Source of the DNA: UBA11524 sp964542315
Lineage (GTDB): Bacteria; Bacillota; Clostridia; Christensenellales; Aristaeellaceae
Assembly: GCA_964542315.1 (NCBI GenBank)
Contig: CAZIUA010000091.1
Location: 1-9,159 of the forward strand
Reading direction: 5' to 3'
Length of the DNA stretch: 9,159 nucleotides
Shown: positions 1-6,490 of the stretch, piece after piece
Layout: the number at the start of each line of letters is the position of its first letter
How positions within the stretch are numbered: position 1 is the first letter of the stretch
Notes under the pieces: model-generated
Seen by the model: the letters and a program-made list of their open reading frames with translations, nothing else
Databases searched by the model: none
Told to the model about the DNA's origin: nothing
Position numbers and translations under genes: made by a program

Positions 1-1602
1 GCGATGCTCGTAGTAGAACTTGTTGTACGCCTGGGCGATGTCGGTCACCGCGCGGGTGATCATGGACGGCTCGTACTTGTCGGCGGCGTCCTTCACCACA
101 TCGGGGAAGCGGGACAGCAGGCGCAGCAGGTGTTGAGCCTCGTCATCGGTCAGGCCGCTGTAATCCACCTCGGGCAGCTCGGCTTCCGCCGCCTTGCGCA
201 GCACGGAGCAGCAGCGCGCATGGGTGTACTGCACATAGGGGCCGGTCTCGCCGTCGAAGTTGAGGGCGCGCTCAAAGGAGAAGTCGATATCCTTGATGCG
301 GCCGTTGCTCAGGTCGGAGTAGATGACCGCGCCGATGCCCACCTGACGGGCGACGTCCTCCTTGTTGGGGAGGTTGGGGGATTTCTCGTTGATGATGTCC
401 AGCGCCTTCTGCACGGCCTGCTTCAGCACATCCTCCAGGTAGACCACACGGCCCTTGCGGGTGGAGAAGGCCTGACCCTCGAAGGAGATCATGCCGAAGG
501 ACACATGCACGCAGTCCTTCGCCCAGGGCTTTTCCATCTTCTCCAGCACGCGGAAGAGCTGGCGGAAGTGCAGATCCTGCTGATAGGCCACGACATACAG
601 GCACTTATCGAAATGATAGGTGTTCTGGCGATACACCGCGGCGGCCAGGTCGCGGGTGGCATAGAGGGTCGCGCCGTCGGAACGCAGGATGATGCACGGG
701 GGCATGTTGTCCTCACTCAGGTCGACCACGGAGGCACCCTCGGAGAGGGTCAGCAGGCCCTTCTCGCGCAGCTCGTCGATGACCACATCCATCTTGTCGT
801 TATAGAAGGCTTCGCCGGCGTAGGAATCGAAGGACACGCCCAGCATGTCATACACGCGGGAGGCATCCTTGAGGGTGATGTCCTTGAACCAGCTCCAGAT
901 GGCGATGGCTTCCTCGTCCTTGTCCTCGATCTTCTTGAACCAGGCACGGCCCTGATCGTCCAGGGACGGATCCTTTTCTGCTTCCTCATGGAACTTGACA
1001 TACAGGCGCATCAGCTCCTGCACGCCGTCGCGCTCCACATCTTCCTTCGTGCCCCAGGTCTTGTAGGCATAGATCATCTTGCCGAACTGAGTGCCCCAGT
1101 CGCCCAGGTGGTTGATGCCAACGGTCTTGTAGCCCAGGAAATCGTGGATGCGCTTGAGGGAGTGGCCGATCATCGTCGTGGACAGATGGCCCACGCCAAA
1201 GCGCTTGGCGATGTTGATGGAGGAATAGTCCAGGCAGACGGTCTTGCCGTTGCCCATGTCGGAGGAACCGAAGCGTTCGCCCTGCTCCAGCACGGCCTCC
1301 AGCGTCTCCTTGGCGAAGTTGACGCGGTTGAGGAAGAAATTCATGTAGCCGTTGACGGGCTCCACGCGGGCGACGTCGGGGTGATCCCAGGCCTCACACA
1401 GGGCCGCGGCGATCTTGGGGGGCGCCATGCGCAGCGCCTTGGCCAGGCGGAACACGGGGAAGGCGTAGTCGCCCATCTCCCGATCCGGCGGAACAGCCAG
1501 CAGGCCGCGGATCTCCTCCGCCGTGGGAAGGCCCTCAGCCTCCGGCCAGGTGGACGTCAGGCATTCGGCGGTCAGCGTAGCAATGCGGGTCATCATATCC
1601 AT
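1..1602 (-). CDS. argS: Arginyl-tRNA synthetase, 3' end beyond the window
   Basis: Class I aminoacyl-tRNA synthetase that attaches arginine to tRNA-Arg in the cytoplasm. The window holds 534 complete codons; the last part of the C-terminal anticodon-binding helical domain lies outside. In order: an N-terminal additional domain (residues about 1-110, with the GDYAFP motif near 42-47), the Rossmann catalytic core opening at DYSSINIAKRFGVGHLS (HIGH-equivalent GVGH at 136-139), the NHLGDWGTQFGK motif that is diagnostic for ArgRS, and a KMSKS-equivalent loop FSTRKGR at about 379-385, followed by YVQYTHAR and the start of the anticodon-binding domain. The ATG at 1602 is preceded by AGGAG ten bases upstream; the codons at 1596 and 1593 are alternative ATGs but are less well placed. 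The first histidine of HIGH is replaced by glycine. From memory, several Firmicutes ArgRS also lack it (for example SMGH), so the gene is not judged defective. Transcribed from its own promoter, with a leader of about 48 bases and no T-box. Confidence 0.97.
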   Translation of the reverse strand, partial: MDMMTRIATLTAECLTSTWPEAEGLPTAEEIRGLLAVPPDREMGDYAFPVFRLAKALRMAPPKIAAALCEAWDHPDVARVEPVNGYMNFFLNRVNFAKETLEAVLEQGERFGSSDMGNGKTVCLDYSSINIAKRFGVGHLSTTMIGHSLKRIHDFLGYKTVGINHLGDWGTQFGKMIYAYKTWGTKEDVERDGVQELMRLYVKFHEEAEKDPSLDDQGRAWFKKIEDKDEEAIAIWSWFKDITLKDASRVYDMLGVSFDSYAGEAFYNDKMDVVIDELREKGLLTLSEGASVVDLSEDNMPPCIILRSDGATLYATRDLAAAVYRQNTYHFDKCLYVVAYQQDLHFRQLFRVLEKMEKPWAKDCVHVSFGMISFEGQAFSTRKGRVVYLEDVLKQAVQKALDIINEKSPNLPNKEDVARQVGIGAVIYSDLSNGRIKDIDFSFERALNFDGETGPYVQYTHARCCSVLRKAAEAELPEVDYSGLTDDEAQHLLRLLSRFPDVVKDAADKYEPSMITRAVTDIAQAYNKFYYEHR

Positions 1603-1656
1603 GTAAAAACCGCTCCTTTGCGATCGATCTGCATATTGTCAGGGATATACCTACTT

Positions 1657-1685
1657 ATCATACCACAGTTCGGCGATGGTTGCAA
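1657..1685 (-). promoter_or_regulatory. Predicted sigma-A promoter of argS
   Basis: On the minus strand, a -35 box TTGCAA (1680-1685) is followed after exactly 17 bases by -10 box TATGAT (1657-1662). The -10 is preceded by TGG, giving an extended -10 (TGn). Expected transcription start is near 1650, leaving a short leader with only the ribosome binding site. Confidence 0.75.
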
Positions 1686-1722
1686 CGGAAAAAAGCAAGA
1701 TTGTATCTCCTTCGTTCCGCGG

Positions 1723-1752
1723 TGGACAAGAGGCTGTCATCCATGGTATAAT
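1723..1752 (+). promoter_or_regulatory. Predicted sigma-A promoter of aroE-aroQ
   Basis: A -35 box TGGACA (1723-1728, five of six matches to TTGACA) is followed by an 18-base spacer and a perfect -10 box TATAAT (1747-1752), again preceded by TGG (extended -10). The in-frame ATG at 1751 lies inside the -10 box, which rules it out as the aroE start. The ribosome binding site AGAGG is at 1764-1768. Confidence 0.8.
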
Positions 1753-1777
1753 GAGGGCAGAAAAGAGGTTGACTGCC

Positions 1778-2593
1778 ATGAAACACTACGCGCTGCTGGG
1801 TGAAAAGCTGGGACACAGCATTTCGCGCCCCATCCACGAGGCCATCTTCCGTGAGATGGGCATCGATGCGGATTACCGGCTGATCGAGATCCCGCGGAAC
1901 TGCTTTGCCGATGAGGCGGAGATGCTCCTGCACGGGCTGGATGGCTTCAATGTGACCATCCCCTATAAGCAGGAGATCATGCCCCTGCTGACGCAGATCG
2001 ACCCATTGGCGGAACAGATCGGCGCGGTGAACACCGTGCAGTGCGCGGAACGGCGCGGCTTCAACACCGATGCGGCAGGCTTCATGGGGATGCTGCGCCA
2101 TGCGGGTCTTCATCCGGAAAAATCGGCGCATAGCTATGTCCTTGGTTCCGGCGCAACGTCGAAGACCGTCCGCGCGTGCCTGAAACAGATGGGCGCAAAG
2201 CAGGTCACGGTGGTCAGCCGCCATCCCAGTGCGGAAGACGAGATCTCCTATGCGGATTTCTATGTGCAGTTTCCCCAGACCGGCGGACTGATCGCCAATG
2301 CCTCCAGCGCAGGCATGTGGCCGCGCCACAGTGAGGATGACATCTGCGCCATTCATCCCTCCCGCGTGGATGAGATGATGCGCTATGCCCATGGCGTGGC
2401 GGATGTGGTGTACAATCCGCCGCATACCTTCCTGACGCAGGCGGCGGAGCGTGCCGGGCTGCCCTGGTGTACGGGGCTGTATATGCTGGTGGAGCAGGCA
2501 GTCCGCGCGGAGGAGATCTGGCAGGGCTGCGAAATGCCCGCCGGCCTGACGGAACAGGTCATGAACATCATCAAGAAGGAAGTGCAGTTATGA
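1778..2593 (+). CDS. aroE: Shikimate dehydrogenase
   Basis: Reduces 3-dehydroshikimate to shikimate with NADPH, the fourth step of chorismate synthesis. The 271-residue length is normal. The N-terminal substrate domain has GHSISRP (Ser14 and Ser16 bind shikimate), FNVTIPYK with the catalytic Lys64, GAVNTV (82-87) and GFNTD with catalytic Asp98. The Rossmann domain follows with VLGSGATSK as cofactor loop, NASSAGM (usual form NATPVGM), DVVYNPP, and the C-terminal GLYMLVEQA. The glycine-rich loop is atypical: the family norm is GAGGA, here GSGAT, while the basic residue after strand 2 (VVSRHPS) is kept. Start chosen at 1778 because AGAGG lies about nine bases upstream and the earlier in-frame ATG (1751) sits inside the promoter. 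Its stop overlaps the aroQ start in ATGA, indicating translational coupling with the enzyme of the preceding pathway step. Confidence 0.95.
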   Translation: MKHYALLGEKLGHSISRPIHEAIFREMGIDADYRLIEIPRNCFADEAEMLLHGLDGFNVTIPYKQEIMPLLTQIDPLAEQIGAVNTVQCAERRGFNTDAAGFMGMLRHAGLHPEKSAHSYVLGSGATSKTVRACLKQMGAKQVTVVSRHPSAEDEISYADFYVQFPQTGGLIANASSAGMWPRHSEDDICAIHPSRVDEMMRYAHGVADVVYNPPHTFLTQAAERAGLPWCTGLYMLVEQAVRAEEIWQGCEMPAGLTEQVMNIIKKEVQL

Positions 2594-3021
2594 AGAAGCT
2601 CCTGATCCTCAATGGGCCGAACATCAACCTGACGGGTCTGCGAGAGAAGGCCGTCTATGGCGCGAAGACCTATGACGACCTGATTGCCCTGTGCCAGCAG
2701 GAGGCGGAAAAGTTAGGCGTGGAGCTGCGCTGCATCCAGTCCAACCATGAGGGCGCGCTCATCGACGCGCTCCAGCAGGCGTATTTCGATGGTTTCGACG
2801 GCGCGGTGTTCAATCCGGGCGGATACACCCATACCTCGGTGGCGCTGCATGATGCCATTGCGTCCGTCCCCATGCCGGTGATCGAGTGCCACATGTCCAA
2901 TGTGCATGCGCGGGAAGAATTCCGGCATAAGTCCGTGACGGCCTCGGCCTGCCGGGGACAGATCGTCGGATTCGGGTTCTATGGGTATGTGATGGGCATG
3001 CGCGCGCTGGTCGAAGCGTAA
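2590..3021 (+). CDS. aroQ: Type II 3-dehydroquinate dehydratase
   Basis: Removes water from 3-dehydroquinate to give 3-dehydroshikimate, the substrate of AroE. It is the small, dodecameric, type II enzyme of the cytoplasm. At 143 residues the length matches the family. Visible motifs in order: LNGPNINLTGLRE (7-19) with Arg18, catalytic Tyr23 in VYG, the substrate loop SNHEG (51-55), FNPGGYTHTS (74-83), ECHMSN with catalytic His101, REEFRHKS (108-115) and GQIVGFGFYGY near the end. The family usually has EVHISN, so ECHMSN is a mild variant. The ATG at 2590 overlaps the aroE stop by four bases, and the GAAGGAAG stretch at 2574-2581 within the end of aroE can act as ribosome binding site. The same frame is open back to 2467, but that extension lies inside aroE and is not used. 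The pair encodes consecutive pathway steps in reverse order. Confidence 0.97.
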   Translation: MKKLLILNGPNINLTGLREKAVYGAKTYDDLIALCQQEAEKLGVELRCIQSNHEGALIDALQQAYFDGFDGAVFNPGGYTHTSVALHDAIASVPMPVIECHMSNVHAREEFRHKSVTASACRGQIVGFGFYGYVMGMRALVEA

Positions 3022-3037
3022 GAACAGCATCACAAAT

Positions 3038-3064
3038 GGCTCCGGAGAGATGTACTCCGGAGCC
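3038..3064 (+). terminator. Perfect hairpin in the aroQ-pnuC convergent gap
   Basis: GGCTCCGGAG and CTCCGGAGCC form a perfect 10-bp GC-rich stem around a 7-base loop, 17 bases after the aroQ stop. It is placed where an aroQ terminator would be expected, but neither strand has a T-run after the stem (plus strand continues TCAGGG). It may work as a Rho-assisted or bidirectional terminator, or as an mRNA 3'-end stabiliser. The stem is certain from the sequence; the role is inferred. Confidence 0.55.
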
Positions 3065-3119
3065 TCAGGGGGAAGCCAGGGATCGCGCCATGTGGAAGCT
3101 GTATGGCTGTTCCACCATC

Positions 3120-3830
3120 TCAATCGCCCAAAACAGGGGACGAAGTCCCCCCCTGACGCTTGGCCATGCGGCGCCAGCTGACAAAACCGTAGAGGTCGTT
3201 GGCGAAGAACATCACGAAGCAGGCCACCATCGATACGCTGGAGATGTCCGTCAGCGACGCGATCACCCACAGGACGATCAGCACGATGTCGTTCGCCGCA
3301 TACCCCAGGGCGTAGTAGGGGCTGCGCATGGCGGTGAGTGACGCCGCGAGAAAGCTGGTGGTGATGGAGATCGTACTGACCGCCAGTGCGGCGTTCCCCA
3401 GTGCACGCAGGATGAAGAAGAAGATCACCGTCACCAGGGCGGCCAGCAGGCACAGGATCACCCAATGCTGCTTCGTCATGCGGCGGACAGCGACCTCAGC
3501 GGTGTCCTTGAAGGGATGACGCAGCCAGGTGATCAGCGATACGACCGCCATGGGCGCGCTCATGCCCAGATAGGTGATGACCTCGCCGTAATAGCGAAAG
3601 CTCCACGAGATCACGCCGTAGAACACGGCGAAGACGATGGTCAGCACCTGCCCCAGCACATGGCCCTTGGCGATGAAGATCAGCGCCGTCACCCCGATGA
3701 GGGATGCGGCCAGGCTCAGATAGTCCCCGGACTGGAAGATCAGCGCGGTGCCGATGATCACGACGATGCTGGTCAGCCACAGACCCAGCTCGAAACGGGT
3801 CAGCGAAATGCGGAAGCGTTCTTTCATCAT
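3120..3830 (-). CDS. pnuC: PnuC-family NAD-precursor/vitamin transporter
   Basis: Integral membrane facilitator of the PnuC family, which moves nicotinamide riboside or related vitamins (relatives PnuT and PnuX carry thiamine and riboflavin) and depends on intracellular phosphorylation. The 236-residue product has about seven hydrophobic segments starting near LWLTSIVVIIGTALIF. The conserved core is AKGHVLGQVLTIVFAVFYG, then YYGEVITYLGMSAPMAVVSL, then WLRHPF. NDLYGFVSWRRM is the last helix. Substrate cannot be read from sequence; the neighbouring nadE favours an NAD precursor. Start 3830 is set by AGGAGG six bases upstream; a second ATG at 3827 directly follows and is equally possible. The open frame extends to 3926, but that part lies in the leader hairpin. 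The C-terminal tail GGTSSPVLGD is encoded by an inverted repeat (3136-3150) and is probably not conserved. It has its own promoter and an attenuator-like leader. Confidence 0.88.
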   Translation of the reverse strand: MMKERFRISLTRFELGLWLTSIVVIIGTALIFQSGDYLSLAASLIGVTALIFIAKGHVLGQVLTIVFAVFYGVISWSFRYYGEVITYLGMSAPMAVVSLITWLRHPFKDTAEVAVRRMTKQHWVILCLLAALVTVIFFFILRALGNAALAVSTISITTSFLAASLTAMRSPYYALGYAANDIVLIVLWVIASLTDISSVSMVACFVMFFANDLYGFVSWRRMAKRQGGTSSPVLGD

Positions 3831-3860
3831 TTGATTCCTCCTGTTGCGGAGCCGATCCAC

Positions 3861-3922
3861 AAAAAAAGCATTCCCGTACACACCTTCTAAGACCTGACGG
3901 TGTGCATGGAGAATGCTTTTTT
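3861..3922 (-). promoter_or_regulatory. Terminator-like attenuator hairpin in the pnuC leader
   Basis: Read on the minus strand, AAAAAAGCATTC pairs with GAATGCTTTTTT (12 bp). The stem continues inward through CCATG/TACGG (one mismatch, one wobble, one bulged T) and CACACC/GGTGTG, about 23 pairs in all, with a 14-base loop. It ends in a run of seven T, the signature of an intrinsic terminator, yet lies between the pnuC promoter and the pnuC start codon. The upstream GGATGC (3923-3928) can instead pair with GCATTC (3911-3916) over an A6 loop, disrupting the terminator: a plausible antiterminator. The ligand or factor is unknown. A simpler reading is that it ends readthrough from nadE. Confidence 0.65.
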
Positions 3923-3973
3923 GCATCCTGCCGCATCCCGGTGGACACGGCGGCTCCTGTTTGATTCGCGAGT

Positions 3974-4002
3974 ATCATACCATACCGGCAGATAAAATGC
4001 AA
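3974..4002 (-). promoter_or_regulatory. Predicted sigma-A promoter of pnuC
   Basis: Minus-strand -35 TTGCAT (3997-4002), a 17-base spacer and -10 TATGAT (3974-3979) preceded by TGG (extended -10). It starts directly after the nadE stop. Expected transcription start is near 3967, giving a leader of about 137 bases before the pnuC ATG with the attenuator hairpin inside it. Confidence 0.75.
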
Positions 4003-4020
4003 GGGGGAAATGCGGCGGAA

Positions 4021-5970
4021 TTACAGCGCCTCGCATTCCTCCAGCCACAGGGCGGCCTGCGCGTCGGAAGGCATGCGCCAGTCGCCGCGCGGGGAGAGCG
4101 CGATGGAGCCGACCTTCACGCCATCGGGCATGCAGTTGCGCTTGAACTGCTGGTTGAAGAAGCGGCGGTAGAAATTCTTGAGCCACTTGAGGATGGTCTC
4201 GCGGTCGAAGTCCTCCTGGAAGGCGATGCAGCACAGCTCATACACCTTCCGGGGCGCATAGCCGAAGCGGATGGCATAGTAGAGGAAGAAGTCGTGCAGG
4301 GCATAGGGGCCGACCAGATCCTCGGTCTGCTGGGCGATGTTGCCCTTCTCGTCCGGCGGGAGCAATTCGGGGCTGATGGGCGTGTCGAGGATGCTCAGCA
4401 GGCAGGCACGGCTGTCGGCAAATTCCGCACGATCCGCCGCGGTCTGAATGACCCAGCGCACCAGCGTCTTGGGGACGCCGCTGTTCACGCCGTACATGCT
4501 CATGTGGTCTGCGTTATAGGTACACCAGCCCAGGGCGATCTCGCTCAGGTCGCCCGTGCCCAGGACGATCGCGCCGATCTTGTTCGCCACGTCCATGAGC
4601 ACCTGCGTGCGCTCGCGCGCCTGGCAGTTCTCATAGGTGACGCTATGATCGCTCTCGGCGTGGCCGATATCCGCAAAGTGCTGCCGGACGGCGTTGTGGA
4701 TGGGGATCTCCCGCTGGGAGACGCCCAGCGTGTGCATCAGCTCCAGCGCATTGCGGTAGGTGCGGTCCGTCGTGCCGAAGCAGGGCATGGTGATGCCCAG
4801 GATATTCGTGCGGGGCAGGTGGAGCATGTCCGCCGCCTTGCAGGCCGCCAGCAGGGCCAGGGTGGAATCCAGACCGCCCGAAACGCCCACCACCACTTTG
4901 CCGCCCGTCACGGACAGCCTGCGTGCCAGCGCCGTGGCCTGCATATCCAGCAGCTGCGTGCAGCGCTCCTGACGGCTGGCCTTGTCCGCCGGGATGAAGG
5001 GCTGCTTGCTCACGCGGTAATCGGGGGCGATGTCCTCCGGCAGGAGGAAATGTTCATCCACCAGCGCGGTCATGGGCTCGGCCTGCGTCAGGCGTGCCAT
5101 ATGGGCCGCGCAGTCGCCGAAGCTGGACTGCTTCAGGCGGTCGATGCGGATGCGCTCCAGGTCGATATCCGCCGTGACGAGGTAATCATCGGCCAGGTAG
5201 CCGTCGTTCTCCCGCAGGGCAGAGCCGCAGGAGGCGATCATGCTGTGGCCGGAGAACACCAGGTCGGAGGAGGACTCGCCCATGCCGGCGGACACATACA
5301 CATAGCCGCACTGGCAGCGGGCGCTCTGCTGTGCGATGAGCTGACGGCGGTATTCCCGCTTGCTCAGCAGCTCGTTGGAGGCGCTCAGGTTCACGATGAC
5401 CTCCGCGTCGTGGAGGGACAGGAGCGTGCTGGGCGGCAGGGGCGACCAGAGATCCTCGCAAAGCTCCACGCCGAATTTTACCCCGTCAGCCGATTCAAAC
5501 ACGACCGGGTTTTCCGCGCAGAAGACCTCCGCATGGCCGGGGAGGTCGATCTCGTGCAGCTCGCCGTTGAGGGCGGTGCCGGACTGGAACCAGCGCTTTT
5601 CATAGAATTCGCCGGTGTTGGGCAGATAAGTTTTGGGGACGAAGCCGACGATCTCTCCCCGATGAAGGACAACGGCACAGTTATACAGGCCGCCCTTGAT
5701 CTCCACCGGCGCACCGACCACCGCCGTCACGCCCTGGGGCATTTCGTTGGCCAGGCGGACGAGCGCGGAACGCACCGCATCCAGCAGCGGCCGCTGGAAA
5801 AACAGGTCGCCGCAGGTATAGCCCGTCAGGCTCAATTCCGGAAAGACCACCAGGGAGGCATGCTTCGCGGCGGCCGCATGGAGCATCGCCAGGTGCGCCT
5901 CGACATTCTTGTTCACATTGGCCAAGGACAGGTGGGGAACAGCCGCCCCCACACGCAGGATCCCTTGCAT
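4021..5970 (-). CDS. nadE: Glutamine-dependent NAD+ synthetase
   Basis: Catalyses the last step of NAD synthesis: nicotinic acid adenine dinucleotide is adenylated and amidated, using ammonia released from glutamine and channelled between domains. The 649-residue length fits the two-domain form. The N-terminal nitrilase-type glutaminase carries the Glu-Lys-Cys triad: Glu45 in FPELSLTGY, Lys113 in FVPKTYLPN, Cys171 in ELCEDLW. The C-terminal synthetase begins near 345 with the PP-loop SGGLDS (364-369), then GTGDLSEIALGWCTYNADHMSMYGVN and the DKF-like region before the RFGYAPRK segment. Start 5970 is preceded by GAGGTG six bases away. An in-frame ATG at 6018 would overlap yfcE and lacks such a site. 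It lies 28 bases after yfcE, so is probably co-transcribed with the rph-rdgB cluster, and is followed by pnuC, which suggests a joint NAD supply role. Confidence 0.97.
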   Translation of the reverse strand: MQGILRVGAAVPHLSLANVNKNVEAHLAMLHAAAAKHASLVVFPELSLTGYTCGDLFFQRPLLDAVRSALVRLANEMPQGVTAVVGAPVEIKGGLYNCAVVLHRGEIVGFVPKTYLPNTGEFYEKRWFQSGTALNGELHEIDLPGHAEVFCAENPVVFESADGVKFGVELCEDLWSPLPPSTLLSLHDAEVIVNLSASNELLSKREYRRQLIAQQSARCQCGYVYVSAGMGESSSDLVFSGHSMIASCGSALRENDGYLADDYLVTADIDLERIRIDRLKQSSFGDCAAHMARLTQAEPMTALVDEHFLLPEDIAPDYRVSKQPFIPADKASRQERCTQLLDMQATALARRLSVTGGKVVVGVSGGLDSTLALLAACKAADMLHLPRTNILGITMPCFGTTDRTYRNALELMHTLGVSQREIPIHNAVRQHFADIGHAESDHSVTYENCQARERTQVLMDVANKIGAIVLGTGDLSEIALGWCTYNADHMSMYGVNSGVPKTLVRWVIQTAADRAEFADSRACLLSILDTPISPELLPPDEKGNIAQQTEDLVGPYALHDFFLYYAIRFGYAPRKVYELCCIAFQEDFDRETILKWLKNFYRRFFNQQFKRNCMPDGVKVGSIALSPRGDWRMPSDAQAALWLEECEAL

Positions 5971-5998
5971 GTTTTTCACCTCATTCAGGCCGATGGCC

Positions 5999-6490
5999 TT
6001 ATTTGAAGCCCAGATCAATCAGCTCGACGCGGGGCTTGCCGCCTTCAATCTCCAGCAGCGCGCAGCGATCGTCCTTCACCGCGCCGGGATTGACGAGCCA
6101 GGGCGTGGTGTATTCCACATTGGGGCAGTGGGTGTGACCGTAGAGCGCGATGTCCGCGCCCTCGGCATGGGCGGCCTCCCGCAGGGCGTACAGGCCGGAT
6201 TTGACCCGGTGGATGTGGCCGTGGGTGGCGTACACCTTCAATCCGCCCAGGGGGATGAGGATGCGGTCGGGGTGATCGGCGGTGAAATCGCAGTTGCCGC
6301 GGACGGAGAAGAAGGCCGCCTGCGGGTCGCGGCGGAGGATGAAGTTTTCCGCGCCTTCAAAGGTGCGGACGCCGTCCCCCAGGCAGAGATAGGTGCCGAT
6401 GGGGCCGACCTGCTTCCAGACCTCCTCCAGCAGCCAGCGGAGATTCGTATCTTCCCCGTGGATGTCCGACAGGATCAGCGCGCGCGTCAT
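5999..6490 (-). CDS. yfcE: YfcE/YsnB-type metallophosphoesterase
   Basis: Calcineurin-like phosphodiesterase of the YfcE/MJ0936 family, with a two-metal active site. Homologues hydrolyse bis-pNPP and simple phosphodiesters in vitro; the natural substrate is not established. All five family blocks are present in 163 residues: SDIHG (8-12; Asp9, His11), GDG (38-40; Asp39), GNCD (65-68; Asn66), THGH (89-92; His90) and YGHTH (117-121; His119, His121). The length is typical for this compact family. The ATG at 6490 overlaps the stop of the upstream rph-rdgB fusion in ATGA, which implies translational coupling. From memory, Bacillus subtilis has the same order, rph-ysnA-ysnB, where ysnA is the RdgB homologue, which supports the assignment. 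The gene symbol is by homology; ysnB would be equally acceptable. Confidence 0.92.
   Translation of the reverse strand: MTRALILSDIHGEDTNLRWLLEEVWKQVGPIGTYLCLGDGVRTFEGAENFILRRDPQAAFFSVRGNCDFTADHPDRILIPLGGLKVYATHGHIHRVKSGLYALREAAHAEGADIALYGHTHCPNVEYTTPWLVNPGAVKDDRCALLEIEGGKPRVELIDLGFK

Noticed and set aside
1603..1656. T-box leader for argS
   Set aside because: The distance from predicted start site to ATG is only about 48 bases, with no specifier stem, no TGGNACC box and no terminator.
1686..1719. Inverted repeat CGGAA/TTCCG between the argS and aroE -35 boxes as an operator
   Set aside because: Only five base pairs over a 24-base spacing, which is expected by chance in this composition.
4..1803. 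Long plus-strand open frame of 599 codons
   Set aside because: It lies antisense to argS, and the product is a low-complexity string rich in His, Val, Gly and Leu with no family motifs. Such frames are a by-product of high GC codon use.
3136..3150. Hairpin GGGGAC-TTC-GTCCCC followed by TGTTTT on the minus strand as a pnuC terminator
   Set aside because: It lies before the pnuC stop codon, so termination there would give transcripts without a stop. The T-tract is also interrupted.
3913..6006. Plus-strand open frame of 697 codons
   Set aside because: It is antisense to nadE, whose motifs are complete on the minus strand. The product shows no recognisable domain.
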